Source: Prorocentrum cordatum | Lineage: Eukaryota; Sar; Dinophyceae; Prorocentrales; Prorocentraceae | Assembly: GCA_963575745.1 (NCBI GenBank) | Contig: CAUYUJ010001381.1 | Coordinates: 554,268 to 618,267, forward strand | Direction of reading: 5' to 3' | DNA: 64,000 bases | In this document: positions 41,484-52,400 of the stretch, in pieces | Position numbering within the stretch: the stretch's first letter is position 1 | Layout: each line of letters starts with the position of its first letter | The notes under the pieces: model-generated | The model's database searches: none | What the model was told of the DNA's origin: nothing | The model's input: only the letters and a program-made list of their open reading frames with translations | Made by a program: the position numbers and the translations under genes

Positions 41484-41829
41484 GAGGAGGAGGAGAAGCA
41501 AGACGGGGAGTTCCGCGTTTTGTTGCAGGCGACAAGGCGGCCGCAAGAACTTGTCATCAGCCCTCCTTCGCGTCATGCTTGGCGTTGTCCTTCGGAACGT
41601 CCGCAGAAGCCGCTGGTGGCCTTTGCGGGCACGCAAAGGGGCAAACATGCTCGGCGCAAACTGTCCTCGACCATCGATCGTCGAACCTCAACCTCGACCA
41701 TCCCCTAACAAATCGGCTTCACGGACCTCTCACGGTTGGCGTTGTGTCATGAAGTTCGAGGGGGATGTAGCCGTGGCGCATTGCGTGGCGGCGAGAAGCT
41801 TCCTGGAGTCCCGTTAACGTTTAAACTGT
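41484..41829. other. Flanking DNA, no gene seen
   Basis: The GAG tract remainder to about 41,496 is followed by mixed sequence. The open frames here are continuations from the LTR or incidental. Nothing recognised. Confidence 0.5.
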
Positions 41830-42050
41830 CAGAAAAACATCGATCTTCGACCATCGATGTTTGAATTTCCAGCATCAGTCCTGGACCATCGGTCCTTGAA
41901 CCTCGAACCTCGGTTTTTGGCAATTGGTCCTCGAAGCCTCGAAGTTCGACCATCGATCCTCTCACATCGATCTTTGACCATCGGTCCCCCAAGCCCTCGA
42001 AGCTCGGTCCTCGACCCCGGGTCCTCGAATCTCGACCGTCGACCCGCATA
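41830..42050. repeat. TCGACCATCGATCC / CCTCGAACCTCGG minisatellite
   Basis: A degenerate array of TCGA-containing 7-15 bp units. The related CCTCGGNCCTCG pattern reappears at about 42,225-42,300. There is no fixed longer period and no coding capacity. Confidence 0.7.
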
Positions 42051-42059
42051 GTAAGGGTG

Positions 42060-42205
42060 AACGGTTTCCTTAGGGAATACTCGCATCCTCTCCGTTGGGC
42101 CCATCCTTGGCCGCTTCCGCTCGCCGCGCCCCGCTCGCAAAGTGTCGACAGCCTTCCAAGGCCCTTGCATCCTTACCGCGCATCCTTATTCTACGGGTTG
42201 AGTGT
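42060..42205 (+). repeat. Dispersed repeat copy (pair with 8,610-8,755)
   Basis: GGCCCATCCTTGGCCGCTTCC…CGCTCGCAAAG…CCTTCCAAGG…CTTGCATCCTT…TACGGGTTG in the same order as at 8.6 kb. The two copies differ by small indels and substitutions. Confidence 0.65.
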
Positions 42206-42419
42206 ATCCTGTATCCTCGGCCGGCGATCCTCGGACCTCGGTCCTCGTGCCTCGTTTCTCGAACCCCTGCCCTCGAGCCTCGGACCTCCATCCTCGATCC
42301 TGGAGCCCTCTGCCCCCGAACACCCCCATCGGCAAGACCCGCCTCGGGCGCGGCAGCGAGGCGCGGCTCGTCGTTTTCCTCGTCGTGCTGACGGCGCCTG
42401 CGGCCGGGTCCCGCCGCGC

Positions 42420-42525
42420 GCGGCGCCCAGCAGGAGGAGGAGGAGGAGGAAGAGGAGGGGGAGGAGGGGGAGCAGGAGGAGGTGGAGGAGGAGGAGGAGG
42501 AGAAGGAGGAGGAGGAGGAACCTGT
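42420..42525. repeat. GAG purine tract
   Basis: A GAG/GGA run that abuts the left arm of the inverted repeat. It gives poly-Pro and poly-Arg open frames only. Confidence 0.9.
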
Positions 42526-42855
42526 TCTTTTATCCCGGGCCGATGACGACCGTCATTCGGGGGGGCGGGGGAGGGGACCGATGACGTCACGTTTCGCCCT
42601 GGCGGCGTCTGGGACTGCCTGGGAATGGCCGGCGACGGGTAGCAGCAGCATGTAGGTGGCGACCTGCACCACAGCGTATTTGTACACCACAGTGCCTGCG
42701 TGCACCACAGCGCCTGTGTTCACCACAGCGCCTACATACACCACAGCAGCCGCTTGCAACACAGCGCCAGTGTGTGCCACAGTGCCTGCGTGCACCACAG
42801 CGCTTGTGTACACCACGGCGCCTGTTTGTACCACAGCAGCCGTGTGCAACAGAAC
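42526..42855 (-). repeat. Left arm of inverted repeat with 18-bp minisatellite (copy E)
   Basis: Nine to ten clear 18-bp units of ACCACAGCGCCTGYGTRC at 42,665-42,855, preceded by a unique flank (42,526-42,664). The reverse complement of the whole arm aligns with 43,318-43,620, including the flank TCATCC…AGGCA…GACGCCGCC…GTGACG…CATC. I see no gene, although one frame reads as a Thr/Ala/Val repeat. Confidence 0.8.
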
Positions 42856-43317
42856 ATCATTGCTGTATATTGAATCTTAGAAGGAATCCTAATGACACAG
42901 TGGAGCGCCTGTGGGTTCTATAGGAAACAAATGGTTCACATAGGATTTGGAAACGGAATCTGAAGGGAAAAGGGAGCGCCGTTGAAACCTACGAGTCCTT
43001 CCGAATCTTCCCGCATCATCCTAACTCCTCCCATATGCATCCAGGAGGCTCCCGCAGAATAGGCAGTCCGAGAACGGAGTGGACTGATTCAATCGACCAT
43101 TATACGGTACACACTGAGACGCGCACGTGCGCTGTAGCGCCGACCCGCGCGACGGGGGGGGGAGGGTGAGGAAGGAGGAGGTGGAGGAGGAGGAGGAGGA
43201 GGAGGGCGGAGGGAAACACATCGCATTCTACGGTACTTCCCTGGTTTGGTGTTTAGCTGTCCGCAGCAGATCTTCATCTACATGCTCCTTCTACCAATCC
43301 TGTGCATATGGTTGCTG
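42856..43317. other. Spacer of the inverted repeat, no gene seen
   Basis: Unique sequence with a short GGAGG tract at 43,150-43,205. No coding region is recognised. Confidence 0.5.
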
Positions 43318-43620
43318 CGGCGTACACATCCGCTGTGATGTGCACAGGCGCTGTGGTGCACGCAAACTCTGGTGTACACAGGCGTTGCGTTGGATACGGC
43401 TGTTGCGGTGTACACAGACGCTGTGGTGTACACGCGCTGTGGTGCACGCGAGCACTGTGGTGTCCCCAGGCGTTGTGGTGCAGATCGCCAGCTGCATGCT
43501 GCGCCTGCTTGGCCTCGGTCATCCCTAGGCATTCCTGGACGCCGCCGGCGCGGAAAGTGACGCCATCTGTGACCAGGTCCGATGACGGCCGCTATCGCGG
43601 AAAATAGGAAACAGGCTCGA
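43318..43620 (+). repeat. Right arm of inverted repeat with 18-bp minisatellite (copy F)
   Basis: About ten 16-18 bp units of GTACACAGGCGCTGTGGT type at 43,318-43,490, followed by the same flank as the left arm in opposite orientation. It ends at AACAGGCTCG before another GAG tract. Confidence 0.8.
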
Positions 43621-43790
43621 GGAGGAGGAGGAGGAGGAAGAGGAGCAGGCGGCGGAGGAGGAGGAAGAGGAGGAGAAGGAGGAGGAGAAGGAGGGAGGGG
43701 GAGGAGGAGGGAGGAGGGGGCGGGGGGTGGAGAGGAGGGGAGGAAGGGGGAAGGGTGAGGGTGGAAGGGAGGAGGAGGGGAGCCCCGGAG
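43615..43790. repeat. GAG purine tract
   Basis: Long GAG/GGAGG tract. Poly-Ser, poly-Pro and poly-Leu minus-strand frames are products of it. Confidence 0.9.
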
Positions 43791-44399
43791 TCGCCACTCC
43801 TTTTGACGAGCGTTCTTAGAGGTGTCGCGCTGTCGTTCTGCAGTGTTCTCCGCGTTTCCCAGACAATGCCATAGCGGACCATGACTCGCGGGACGCGGAG
43901 GCCGCCAGAGGCCGTGAGAAAGGGACAGAGGCCGGATCATGCAGAAGCCTTGGCTTGTCGGTTGGTTCTTTTTTAGACCACGGAAACGCACGAAGGTGGC
44001 CTGAGCCAGAAGTCCCCCCTCCACTCCTCCACTTCTCTTCTTCCTTCGGGTGAAGATGTGATCGAGGCGCCTCCAGAGGAGTGGCGCCTGCTCTCGTGTA
44101 CTTTCCCATGCCTTGCCCCTTTTCTTTGTGCTCTATTCTCTCCCCAGATGGGCACGCTCCAAGCCGCTACTGAACGACAGAGAAGTGGATTTGGAGTGGA
44201 GGGGGCAGGATGAGGATTGAGGATGGCGGGAGGAGGGAGGCGTTGTGAGGATGGGCCCCGATCCCATGGCAGTTTTTCGTCCGTCCAGGGTTGCTTTTTG
44301 GTGGTCCTGGGGCCCGGCAGGGCCCACCAACAGTCTTGACACGCACAGTGCCGAGCGCAGTGCATTCTCAACGATGCTTTGAAATCTTCGGTGGCGGCG
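43791..44399. other. No supportable gene
   Basis: Mixed sequence with short open frames on both strands. No domain, repeat family or RNA gene is recognised. Confidence 0.5.
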
Positions 44400-44550
44400 G
44401 CGGTGGTGGAGGGGGAGAACAGAGAGAGGCGAGGACAAGGAGGAGGAGGAAAAAGAGGAGGAGGAGGAGGAGGAAACGGAGGAGGAGGAGGAGGAGGAGG
44501 AGGAGGGGAGGAGGAGGAGCAGGAGGAGGAGGAGCAGGAAGACTCATCAA
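44400..44550. repeat. GAG purine tract
   Basis: GGCGGCGG followed by a GAG/GGA run of about 120 bp. Confidence 0.9.
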
Positions 44551-44757
44551 CGATGCTGGAAACACCCTCCCCTAAGCTCTTTCTTCATCGGCCCCTGCAA
44601 ATATTCATTTCAACTGAGGGGAGTGTTCCGTTGAGGGACAACCGTTTGAAGACACTGAAGCGTGCCAAGACAGCATTCTCATGACTTCAGCGCCACGAAA
44701 AAAACCCGAATGTTGCGTATTGGCGATCCTGAGTCGCGCCAGAACGCCATTCCTGGG

Positions 44758-45010
44758 CCCTCAATCCGTGAAACTCTTTCACGTTGTTAAGACGACTGTG
44801 CGCGACGCGGCGGCGATAGCCTTCATGTTGAAAAGGAACCGCCCTCAACCCGTGAAACCCTGGCAGTTGTTTAAGACGAGTTTGCGCAGCGTTCGGGCGA
44901 AAACCACATTTTGAAACCGAGCCGCTCTCAATCCGTGAAATTGAAAACGACCCGCCGGCAATCCGTGAAGCGCTTGCAACTGTTCAAAGGGACTGTGCGC
45001 GTTGGGCGTG
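44758..45010 (+). repeat. 84-bp tandem repeat, about three units
   Basis: CCTCAAYCCGTGAAA starts units at 44,758 and 44,842, and a third at ~44,925 that is shortened before CGGCAATCCGTGAAG at ~44,950. Each full unit continues with YTGTTNAAGACGANTNTGCGC. The spacing between the first units is 84 bp. No coding role is apparent. Confidence 0.7.
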
Positions 45011-45074
45011 GGCGTGACATGAGCGTGACGTTGGCATGGTCGCCGCCACCGTGGACATGAGGCATCGCCCGCGC

Positions 45075-45415
45075 CCAGCAGGAGGAGAAACAGGAGGAGG
45101 ATGAGGAGGATGAGGAGGAGGGGGAGTTAGATGAGGAGGAGGAGGAGGAGGCGGAGGACAACAAAAAAGGAGGAGGAGGAGGAGGAGGAAAGGGAGGAGC
45201 AGGCGGAGGAGAAGGGAAGGGAGCAGGAAGAGGAGGAGGAGGCAGAGGAGGAAAGGGATGAGGAGGAGGCAGAGGAGATGGGAAAGGAGGAGGAGGAGGA
45301 GGAGGAATCCGAAGAGGAGGAGGAGATGGAGGAGGAGGAGGAGGAGGAGGAGGAGGGAAAGGAGGAGGAGGAGGATGAGGAGGAAAAGGAGGAGGAGGAA
45401 GAGGAGGAGAACTGA
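45075..45415. repeat. GAG purine tract, ~340 bp
   Basis: An unusually long, slightly irregular purine strand (GAG/GGA/AAG). It encodes poly-Glu or poly-Arg in plus frames and poly-Leu or poly-Ser in minus frames, and none of these is a supportable gene. Confidence 0.9.
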
Positions 45416-46180
45416 GGCTGCGCTGTGCCGCCCCCCCTGCGGCCCGGGCGGGCTATGCCTGCCCACTCGCGGGCTCGGCAGGGCCAGCTGGAGGTCCCGC
45501 GGCCGCGGGGGGTGCGGCGGCGGCTTCGTCTGCGACGACGGTGACGACGGCGACGGCGACGCCCCTTTCGCGGGCACTCTGGGAGCCTGGGGGCCTTCCT
45601 CGCGGGAGGGCGCTCTCGCCGCCGTCGTCCTCGTCCTCGGAGGACGAGGACGGAGAAGAGGAGGAGCTGCCCCTCTCCTGGAGGTGCCCAGAGGCCCCAG
45701 AAGGTCCCTGCAGGGTACCCAGAGTTCTTCTACCAGAGGCCCCCGAAAGAGGCAGAGCGCCCAGAAGCTTCAGACTCTGATGCTCGAACCTCGGCCCTCC
45801 TCCTCCCCCCCTCCTTCTTTCGCCCGTGCGCGCGCCCGCAGGCCTTCTCGTCATCATGCTCGTCGCCGTCGTCCTCCGCCTCCCCCCCTCCCCTCTCCGG
45901 CCTGGGCGTTTTCTCCAGCATTGGTCGCCCAGCCTTCTTGTCTGGAAAGCGGCACAGAAATGGTTTTGGAGGTTTGCGCCGACCTCAGACAGTTTAGTTG
46001 TCTGCCGGTCTCTCTCCCTCTGACGGCCGGCCGCTATCAGCCAAATCCATCAATCATGCAGATTTCTCCCGCCTCCTCCCCGCCAGAGGTGCCACTGCCG
46101 CCACCCCTGGAGAGGCTCGGCCGCCCTCCCCGCCCTTGCGGGCCGGTGCCCCCAAGGGCCTCGAAGACGACCTTGAAGAC
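45416..46180. other. GC-rich stretch, no supportable gene
   Basis: Open frames exist on both strands because stops are rare. The translations are low-complexity Pro/Arg/Ala/Ser and no domain is seen. Confidence 0.5.
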
Positions 46181-46256
46181 GGCCTCGACGACGACGACGA
46201 CGACGATGTTGACCATGACCATGACGATGACGATGGCGACGACGACCACGACGACC

Positions 46257-46302
<46 letters not shown>

Positions 46303-46370
46303 TTGCGGCGGCGGCGACTACAACTTGACGGCGACGACGACGACGATCACGTTTACGACGACGCTTTGAG
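46181..46370. repeat. (ACG)n / (GACCAT)n microsatellite
   Basis: ACG triplets mixed with GACCATGACGATG repeats. There is an uninterrupted ACG core at about 46,255-46,303 and a weaker continuation to 46,365. Confidence 0.9.
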
Positions 46371-47086
46371 GATGCCGGCGACCGCAACGAAAGCAAAGAC
46401 GGCGAATGCGGCAACGACGACGACCACGACCAGGCAGGTCAGGTCCACGAGGCTTCCTCGAGTGTCCGGGGCTCCTGGCGATGTCCACTCGCCCCGAAAG
46501 TTTGATGGGGCTCCTGGGACTATCTTTTCGAAGGCGAGGCCCTTGGAGCTTCCTTCGGGGAAGCGGGGAGGGGAGGTGGGGCCGGGCAAAATGGGGGATT
46601 GGGAAGAGGGGGGTCACGAAAGCTGCTGCGTGCAGCTCTTTTCGGCCCCGCCGCCAGGCGCTTGCTTCCTGAGAAACCAGCCGCGTGAACTGGTTGGCGA
46701 ACCTCCTTGCGATCCCTCCCGCTTTCGTCCTCTCCCAGGAGGGGGCGGACGACGGGGGTCGGGAAGGGAGGGGCTGCCACGGGGAGTGGGGAGATGGGAG
46801 GAGCGGGGATCAGGGCGTGAGGAAAGGGAAGGAGGGGGAGGGTTCGGGGGCGAGGAAACGGGGGCGAAAAGAAGAGAGGAAGAGGCAGAGAGGGCCGTCG
46901 GGAGGTGCTCGGAAGTTTTCCGGGCGTGCTCCTGGGCTTCTGAGCGCCTCCTATGTAGGGCGTTCCAGAGGGCCTCGCCTTTGTCGCGTGCTCACCCTCG
47001 GCCGGGGGCTGGGGGCCAGCGGAAGACGGCGGAAGCAAACCCAGACGTGAAGATAAATCCAGCTATTCCCTTGCATTAGAAGTGCC
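46371..47086. other. No supportable gene
   Basis: GC-rich, purine-biased DNA from 46,560 to 46,900. Only low-complexity open frames were found. Confidence 0.5.
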
Positions 47087-48620
47087 ATGATTCATGCCTC
47101 TTGCCCGCTATATTTTGTTGTCGTGAAGGTCTCACCACCCAAAGAACTTCTGGATGATACCCTGGCCCTGGTACTTCGCAAAAAGTACCTCGAGAGAGTG
47201 CTCCCGCTCCTGGCTGTAATCATCAATCCTGTTGGCGTTCGATCAAGCAGCCAAGGAAGCCAAGAAAGCAGAAAGAGCCGAGAAACTTCAGAGGGTCGTG
47301 GCACTAGTAGCAGGCGCAGAACTTGCCGACGTAGTGAACGATATCCGCCGCGGTTGTTCAATCGTGAAGAGCGTTGCCCCCGAAACACGCATGCCCCACC
47401 TGAAGGTCCGCAGCCCAGCAACAGGTACTCCGTGCTTTGATGACGTCAAGACCAGCAGGTCAGAACGGACGCCATTTGTGCAATGTTCGAGGCGACGGAA
47501 TTACCCATGTATGAGAATGATGGGCCCCAAAGTATACCAGAGGACCCCGACGAAGGGCTCATCTGGGAATTACTAGGTAGACGACATCGTGGGAACCATT
47601 AGCAAGCTTCCAAACTTCAAGGGCGCCCCATTATTCAAGTGGACCGGCCCCTTGGCCTCCGAAGGTGCCCAAGAAGACCCGGAAGATGCAGTAGCTGACC
47701 TATGGAAGATCTGTGGTGACCAAGCAGGCTTACCACTTCAAGGTGTATTCCTGGCTATTCAAGGTGTTCAGCGACCGCCACCTTATTCCAAAAACGGAAA
47801 TGCGGATGTTGTGAGGAAACTGGGGGCGGATGGAATTAATGCTCAAAAGCCGTTGTCTAACGATCAACCTCATATGTCACATAAGAAGATTGTTCTCGAA
47901 TGTTGTCATCATGCCCAGGATTTGGTCGTCAGCAGGCTGACTTGCACCGACCCAATCCATAACCCTCCAAGGACGATCTTACCGTGATGCTATCGCGCTG
48001 GTCGGCGGTATCAGCAGACGGTTCAAATATAGCCTCAGTCGGCCAGAATTGATTATCGTATCCTCAGTGCAGCATGAATCGTTTTGGAGAAGGCGTTTGG
48101 CTTTGTTTGATAGCAGCTGTGCAATTACACCTGCTACAAATTACTTGATTTTCGAACTCACCCGCCCTGTAAAACATCTTCACCAGGACAACGAGTGAGG
48201 CAAGGAAGCAGTGTAGAACCAGGTTTGTTCATGGGTATATACGTCCATATCGCCAAAAACATCGGTATCAAGGTGGTGGAGGATGGGTTCTCTCGCATCG
48301 ACTTGAAGTATGACACCCAGTTCAAGGCTTTCATGAATTTGGATGAGTTCTCAGAGGTTGGGCGGAAGGACACAAATGCGTCCCAAGCCCAATTCGTGAA
48401 CGATTCAATCGGGCTGGCCGTTGTCAACAGCCTAGAGACGGCCACCTCTGTCCTAGAGTTCTTCTGGAGCCACGTCACCGCCAGCTGTCTTTCCACGCAT
48501 GTCCCGAAAGAGGAGTTGACGCTGAGTGTTGCGGGCCGGGGGCGCCCAAAGGTTAGGAGGGGGATCGTGCCCGAGCAAATTAGCATTCCGATGCGACAAA
48601 GCTGACGGACATACCCGAGC
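47087..48620 (+). pseudogene. Remnants of a copia-type retroelement
   Basis: Several plus-strand pieces read like protein but in different frames: KEAKKAERAEKLQRVVALVAGAE with DVVNDIRRGCSIVKSVAPETR (47,245-47,400), TISKLPNFKGAPLFKWTG (47,595), and VRQGSSVEPGLFMGIYVHI with KVVEDGFSRIDLKYD (48,197-48,312). The last resembles the post-integrase P-G-(I/L)-F-x-G block of copia polyproteins. There is no catalytic motif. A minus-strand open frame over 48,158-48,745 looks like its shadow. I am moderately unsure of the assignment. Confidence 0.35.
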
Positions 48621-49498
48621 CATGCATTCCGCGCCGATGGTGGAACAAGTCGGCTGCGCGCCCTCGGCCAGAGGCACGCATTCGACCAAGACCGAGACCT
48701 GATTTCAGGGCGCCGATCAGGCTCGTGGGGGGCTTTCCGTTTCAAGGCAACACAAGTGCCTGTTTCAAAGTTCGGTCTTGGCGTTCATTGGTGACACCCA
48801 CGACCTTGCGCGCGCCCGAGTTGAAGACATTGTAGCGATGGCAGACCCGCAATTTGAGACGCGCCCTCAAGTTCCCAGTCCACATGCGCCGCATCTCCAA
48901 CGCTGAAATACACCGTCGGGTCAAAATCTTAAGTGCCAGTTCGACTACGCTGCATCGCTGCTCGAAGTGGCGGATCCACCCGAGCGCCCCAGGATTTCCA
49001 CCCGAGCCCCCCCCCCCCCCCAGCGCGACCCGCCGACGACAGTCAGATCGATGAATTTCCGGCCGCTTTCGTTTGAGGGCCTACATTGCAGAAAAACGAA
49101 CGGGCGTCCGGGGCCGTCGTCTGGGGATCTACAAGGGTCGCGGCCTCGCCCCCCCCCGCGGAACGCAGGTGCGGGGCGCCGCGCGAGCCGCCGAGTATTT
49201 CCAGAGTTCCAGAGCCTGGCTTGAATGGTTTGTTCCTGTGAATAGAACCCGTGTAATACCCTCATATATACTCCTTATCCTCACCTCTCCTGCGCCTGGC
49301 CGTTTGGGCTCAGGTATTGGGACAGATCGATCAGACCTTTGATCGTGCAGGAGGGAAAGACATCCATCTATCCCTCCTTCCCTCTACCAACGGATCAGGG
49401 GTTCTGTACCCTTGTACTTCAACCCCATACACAGGTTATCAGCCCTTTAAAGCTCACCGTTCATCGAACCGCACGTCGCGACCTCGCACGCGGCCTCG
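48621..49498 (+). promoter_or_regulatory. Upstream region of second copia element; candidate LTR end and primer-binding site
   Basis: No gene. It includes a run of 14 C (49,008-49,021), ATATATA at 49,263-49,269 and GGTTATCAGCC at 49,434-49,444, close to the primer-binding-like site of the giant element. If that is the primer-binding site, the 5' LTR ends near 49,433 and gag starts 55 bp later. The matching 3' LTR would lie beyond the window, so this cannot be confirmed here. Confidence 0.35.
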
Positions 49499-52400
49499 AT
49501 GGAACCCAAGCGGCGCATGCGCCGCAAGGGGTCCATCGGGGCCTCGCGTACGAGCTCTCCGACGGCGCGACGGCTCGGTGATGAGTTGGAGAGCCTTAGT
49601 GCGGACTGTGTTGGTGTCCCAGGTACCCCCCCCCCCCCCAGCTCCGACGGACCCGAGGCGCGGCTAGCTGCTGAACTTCACCGCAGCGCCGCCCGCGGGG
49701 GGACAGGAGAAGGAGTAGGAACAGGAAGGAAGGAGTTCCACACGCCTACCTTCGATCCTCCATCTCCTCCTCAGTCGGGAGCAATCCCAACTGCGTCAGG
49801 CGAAAGCCTCACTGGTCCTGATACTCCAGGGCGCTTTCGCGCTAACCGCCGATGGACCTCAGGTGCTGGTACCCCCAGCCCTGCGACCGTTCCTGTTGCG
49901 GAGCACGTAGCCACCTTCGAGGAACTCAGTAGACCAGTGGCGGCACAGCCGCAGACGCAGTACCCCAAGGTATCATCGGATGAGACACCACACACACATG
50001 GTCCGAGTCGCAGCTCGTCCGCGCGCAACCGCCGTGGAGCCCCAGGCCCATGCGGCGAGAGTAGGTCGAGCCCGCGCACTGCCTCTCAGAGGCCATGCAC
50101 TCCCCGTGACAGGGGACACAGGGAAGCTGACGCTCCCCACCTCTCCATCTCAGACGACCAGCTGGCGGAAACGTCCGCCGCAGGTGAAATAGCTGAGCTC
50201 AGAGACCAGGTTGAAACCTTCGTGTCCAGGCAATACTCTGGACTACTGCAGAGCGTTCAGACGAACGCCGCCGATACTGCAGCCATACGCCACGATCTGG
50301 ACGGCGCCTTAGGGATCATTGATTCCAGGATCGCCGAAGATCGACGCATCATAGGTGAACTGCAGTACCAGGTTGATCGTGAGGTGTCACACTCAGGTGA
50401 ACGAACGGCGATGGTCGAGAACCTGCGCAACTACCTCGCGCAGATGGAGCAACAGCTTGTGCTCGTACGCGACACAGGCGTTTCAGCAGTCAGGATTTTA
50501 CATGATGAGATCCACGACCAGCTCCGCAACCGACCAACACCAGCCGAGGCCACCGACCTTGGCGACGTTCAGTCTCAGATCAATGGTCTTCGATCCTACA
50601 TAGACCACACTACGGCGACGCTTCGCAACGAAGCACACACTAACTCGTCGAACCTGATCGACATGTTGCAGCCACTCGCCAACCGGATCTCTGAAATCGA
50701 GCAGCGTTTTCCTGATGTACAGGACGCCCTGGCAGAGTTGCGTGTCGGACGAGCCCAGACTGGCCAGCTGGATTCTCCTCCCGCGGTTTACGATTTCGCT
50801 CGCCTCACTGACAGGTTGCAGGAGGTTGAGAAGGCGGCGGACCACGCGCAGTTGGAGCTCTCCCAGGTTATTCGTGAGAGAGATACTGAAAAGGTACGTG
50901 TTGAGGGGCAGCTCGCACGTCTGGAAAGCGAGCTGGAGGCGCAAAGCGCCCGTCTCCGAGCACACGAGCAACGACTTGATCGGTATTCACAACGTTCTCG
51001 GGATACTGATGAGTACACACGCCAAAAGGTGGCCCAAATACACGAAGATATGACGAGCTGGACGAATCAGCTGATCGACCACACCAACGACACCAATCTC
51101 CACCTTCGACCTGCAACCGACCTGCACAGGCCGACGGCAGCGTCCGCCGAAGCACCACAAGCCTCTGCAGGACAACAACGACGTACGTCACCAGGAGCAG
51201 CCTCCGCGGCAGCTTCTGCACAGACACGCCATGTGTCTCCTGTGCGCACAGAACCGACTACTGACGGTGCACCGATACCCTCACAACCACTGTCTGCGGT
51301 TTCGGTCCATACTACAACTCCTATCAAGGAGTCAGACACCGTCCGAGTCCCTGTCTTGCCTAAGATCACGCAGCTGCTCGAGTGGCAGCAAAAGGTACGG
51401 AAGAACTTTGGGGCCGCCTCAGGGCGACCATCCAAAGCATATGCCTTCCTATGCGTGGCTGAACAGCCCGAATGTACATTCGAGGACTTACAAGACAGTG
51501 GAGACTTTGAGAGCATCGATTGCAAACTCGCTACAGCTCTGAGCGACATATTATCCTGCGACTTGCGCTACCAAATCAGGCTCATCGAAACCAGAGAGCA
51601 CAAAGCAGGACGCATGCTCAAAGGACGCCAGATTTACTGGCACATCCGACAGCCCTACAAAGTGACAGAGGTTGATGACGACCTGCACGACTTTGGGCGC
51701 CTGAAAAAACTGAGGATGAGAGATGACGATTTGCAACGTTTTATTACTGACTGGGACGCTTTACTCTTGGAGTGCCGAGAAGCACCCGATCCAAAGATCT
51801 TGGAATCTCTGTTTCGTACACAGATTCGGAGACATGCCTGGATGAAACAAGACATGTACGAGTACCAGCGCATGAAGATCAGCGACCCGAATCGTACCTA
51901 TGATTGGCTCCGACAGCGCGTCCTGGACATACTGGAGCTTAAACAATTGGAGAATAATCAAAATAAGTTACGGTACGAACATGAGACACGTTCTCAAGTC
52001 AACGCGTGCGCTGCCTGGAAGAAAGGCAATTGTCGCAATGGTGAACGGTGCAAGGCTTTGCATACATATTCCAGGGATTGGAAGAACAACAAATCTTCCA
52101 GAGCATCGACAGCTGGTGGCAACTCCCGCCGCAGCATGTCAACTCCTGCGAATCACAAGAAGCCAGCATCGAAACCATTTTGCTTCGAGTTCGCCAAGCG
52201 CAACACATGTACCAGAGGCGACAAGTGCAACTTTCCACACGTCGCACAGTGTAAAGATTTCGCACAGAATAAGTGCCCAAGAGGCGACAAATGCAAATAC
52301 GCTCATCTTACACCTGGTGCGAAGACTCCCGAGCGAAGCCCGAGTCGACCACGGACCTCCAGTCAGGATAGCCGTGGCCGATCACCATCCCGCGGATCAG

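Noticed and set aside
41406-41708. 100-aa open frame starting in the right LTR
   Set aside because: Only the first ~25 codons are element sequence. The rest is flanking GAG tract and unique DNA, so it is a chimeric reading created by the insertion.
45258-46328. Plus-strand 356-aa open frame
   Set aside because: It is built from the GAG tract, GC-rich low-complexity DNA and the ACG tract. No recognised domain.
48158-48745. Minus-strand 195-aa open frame
   Set aside because: It overlaps a plus-strand reading with a copia-like P-G-L-F-M-G block. The minus-strand product has no recognisable motif, so it is treated as a shadow.
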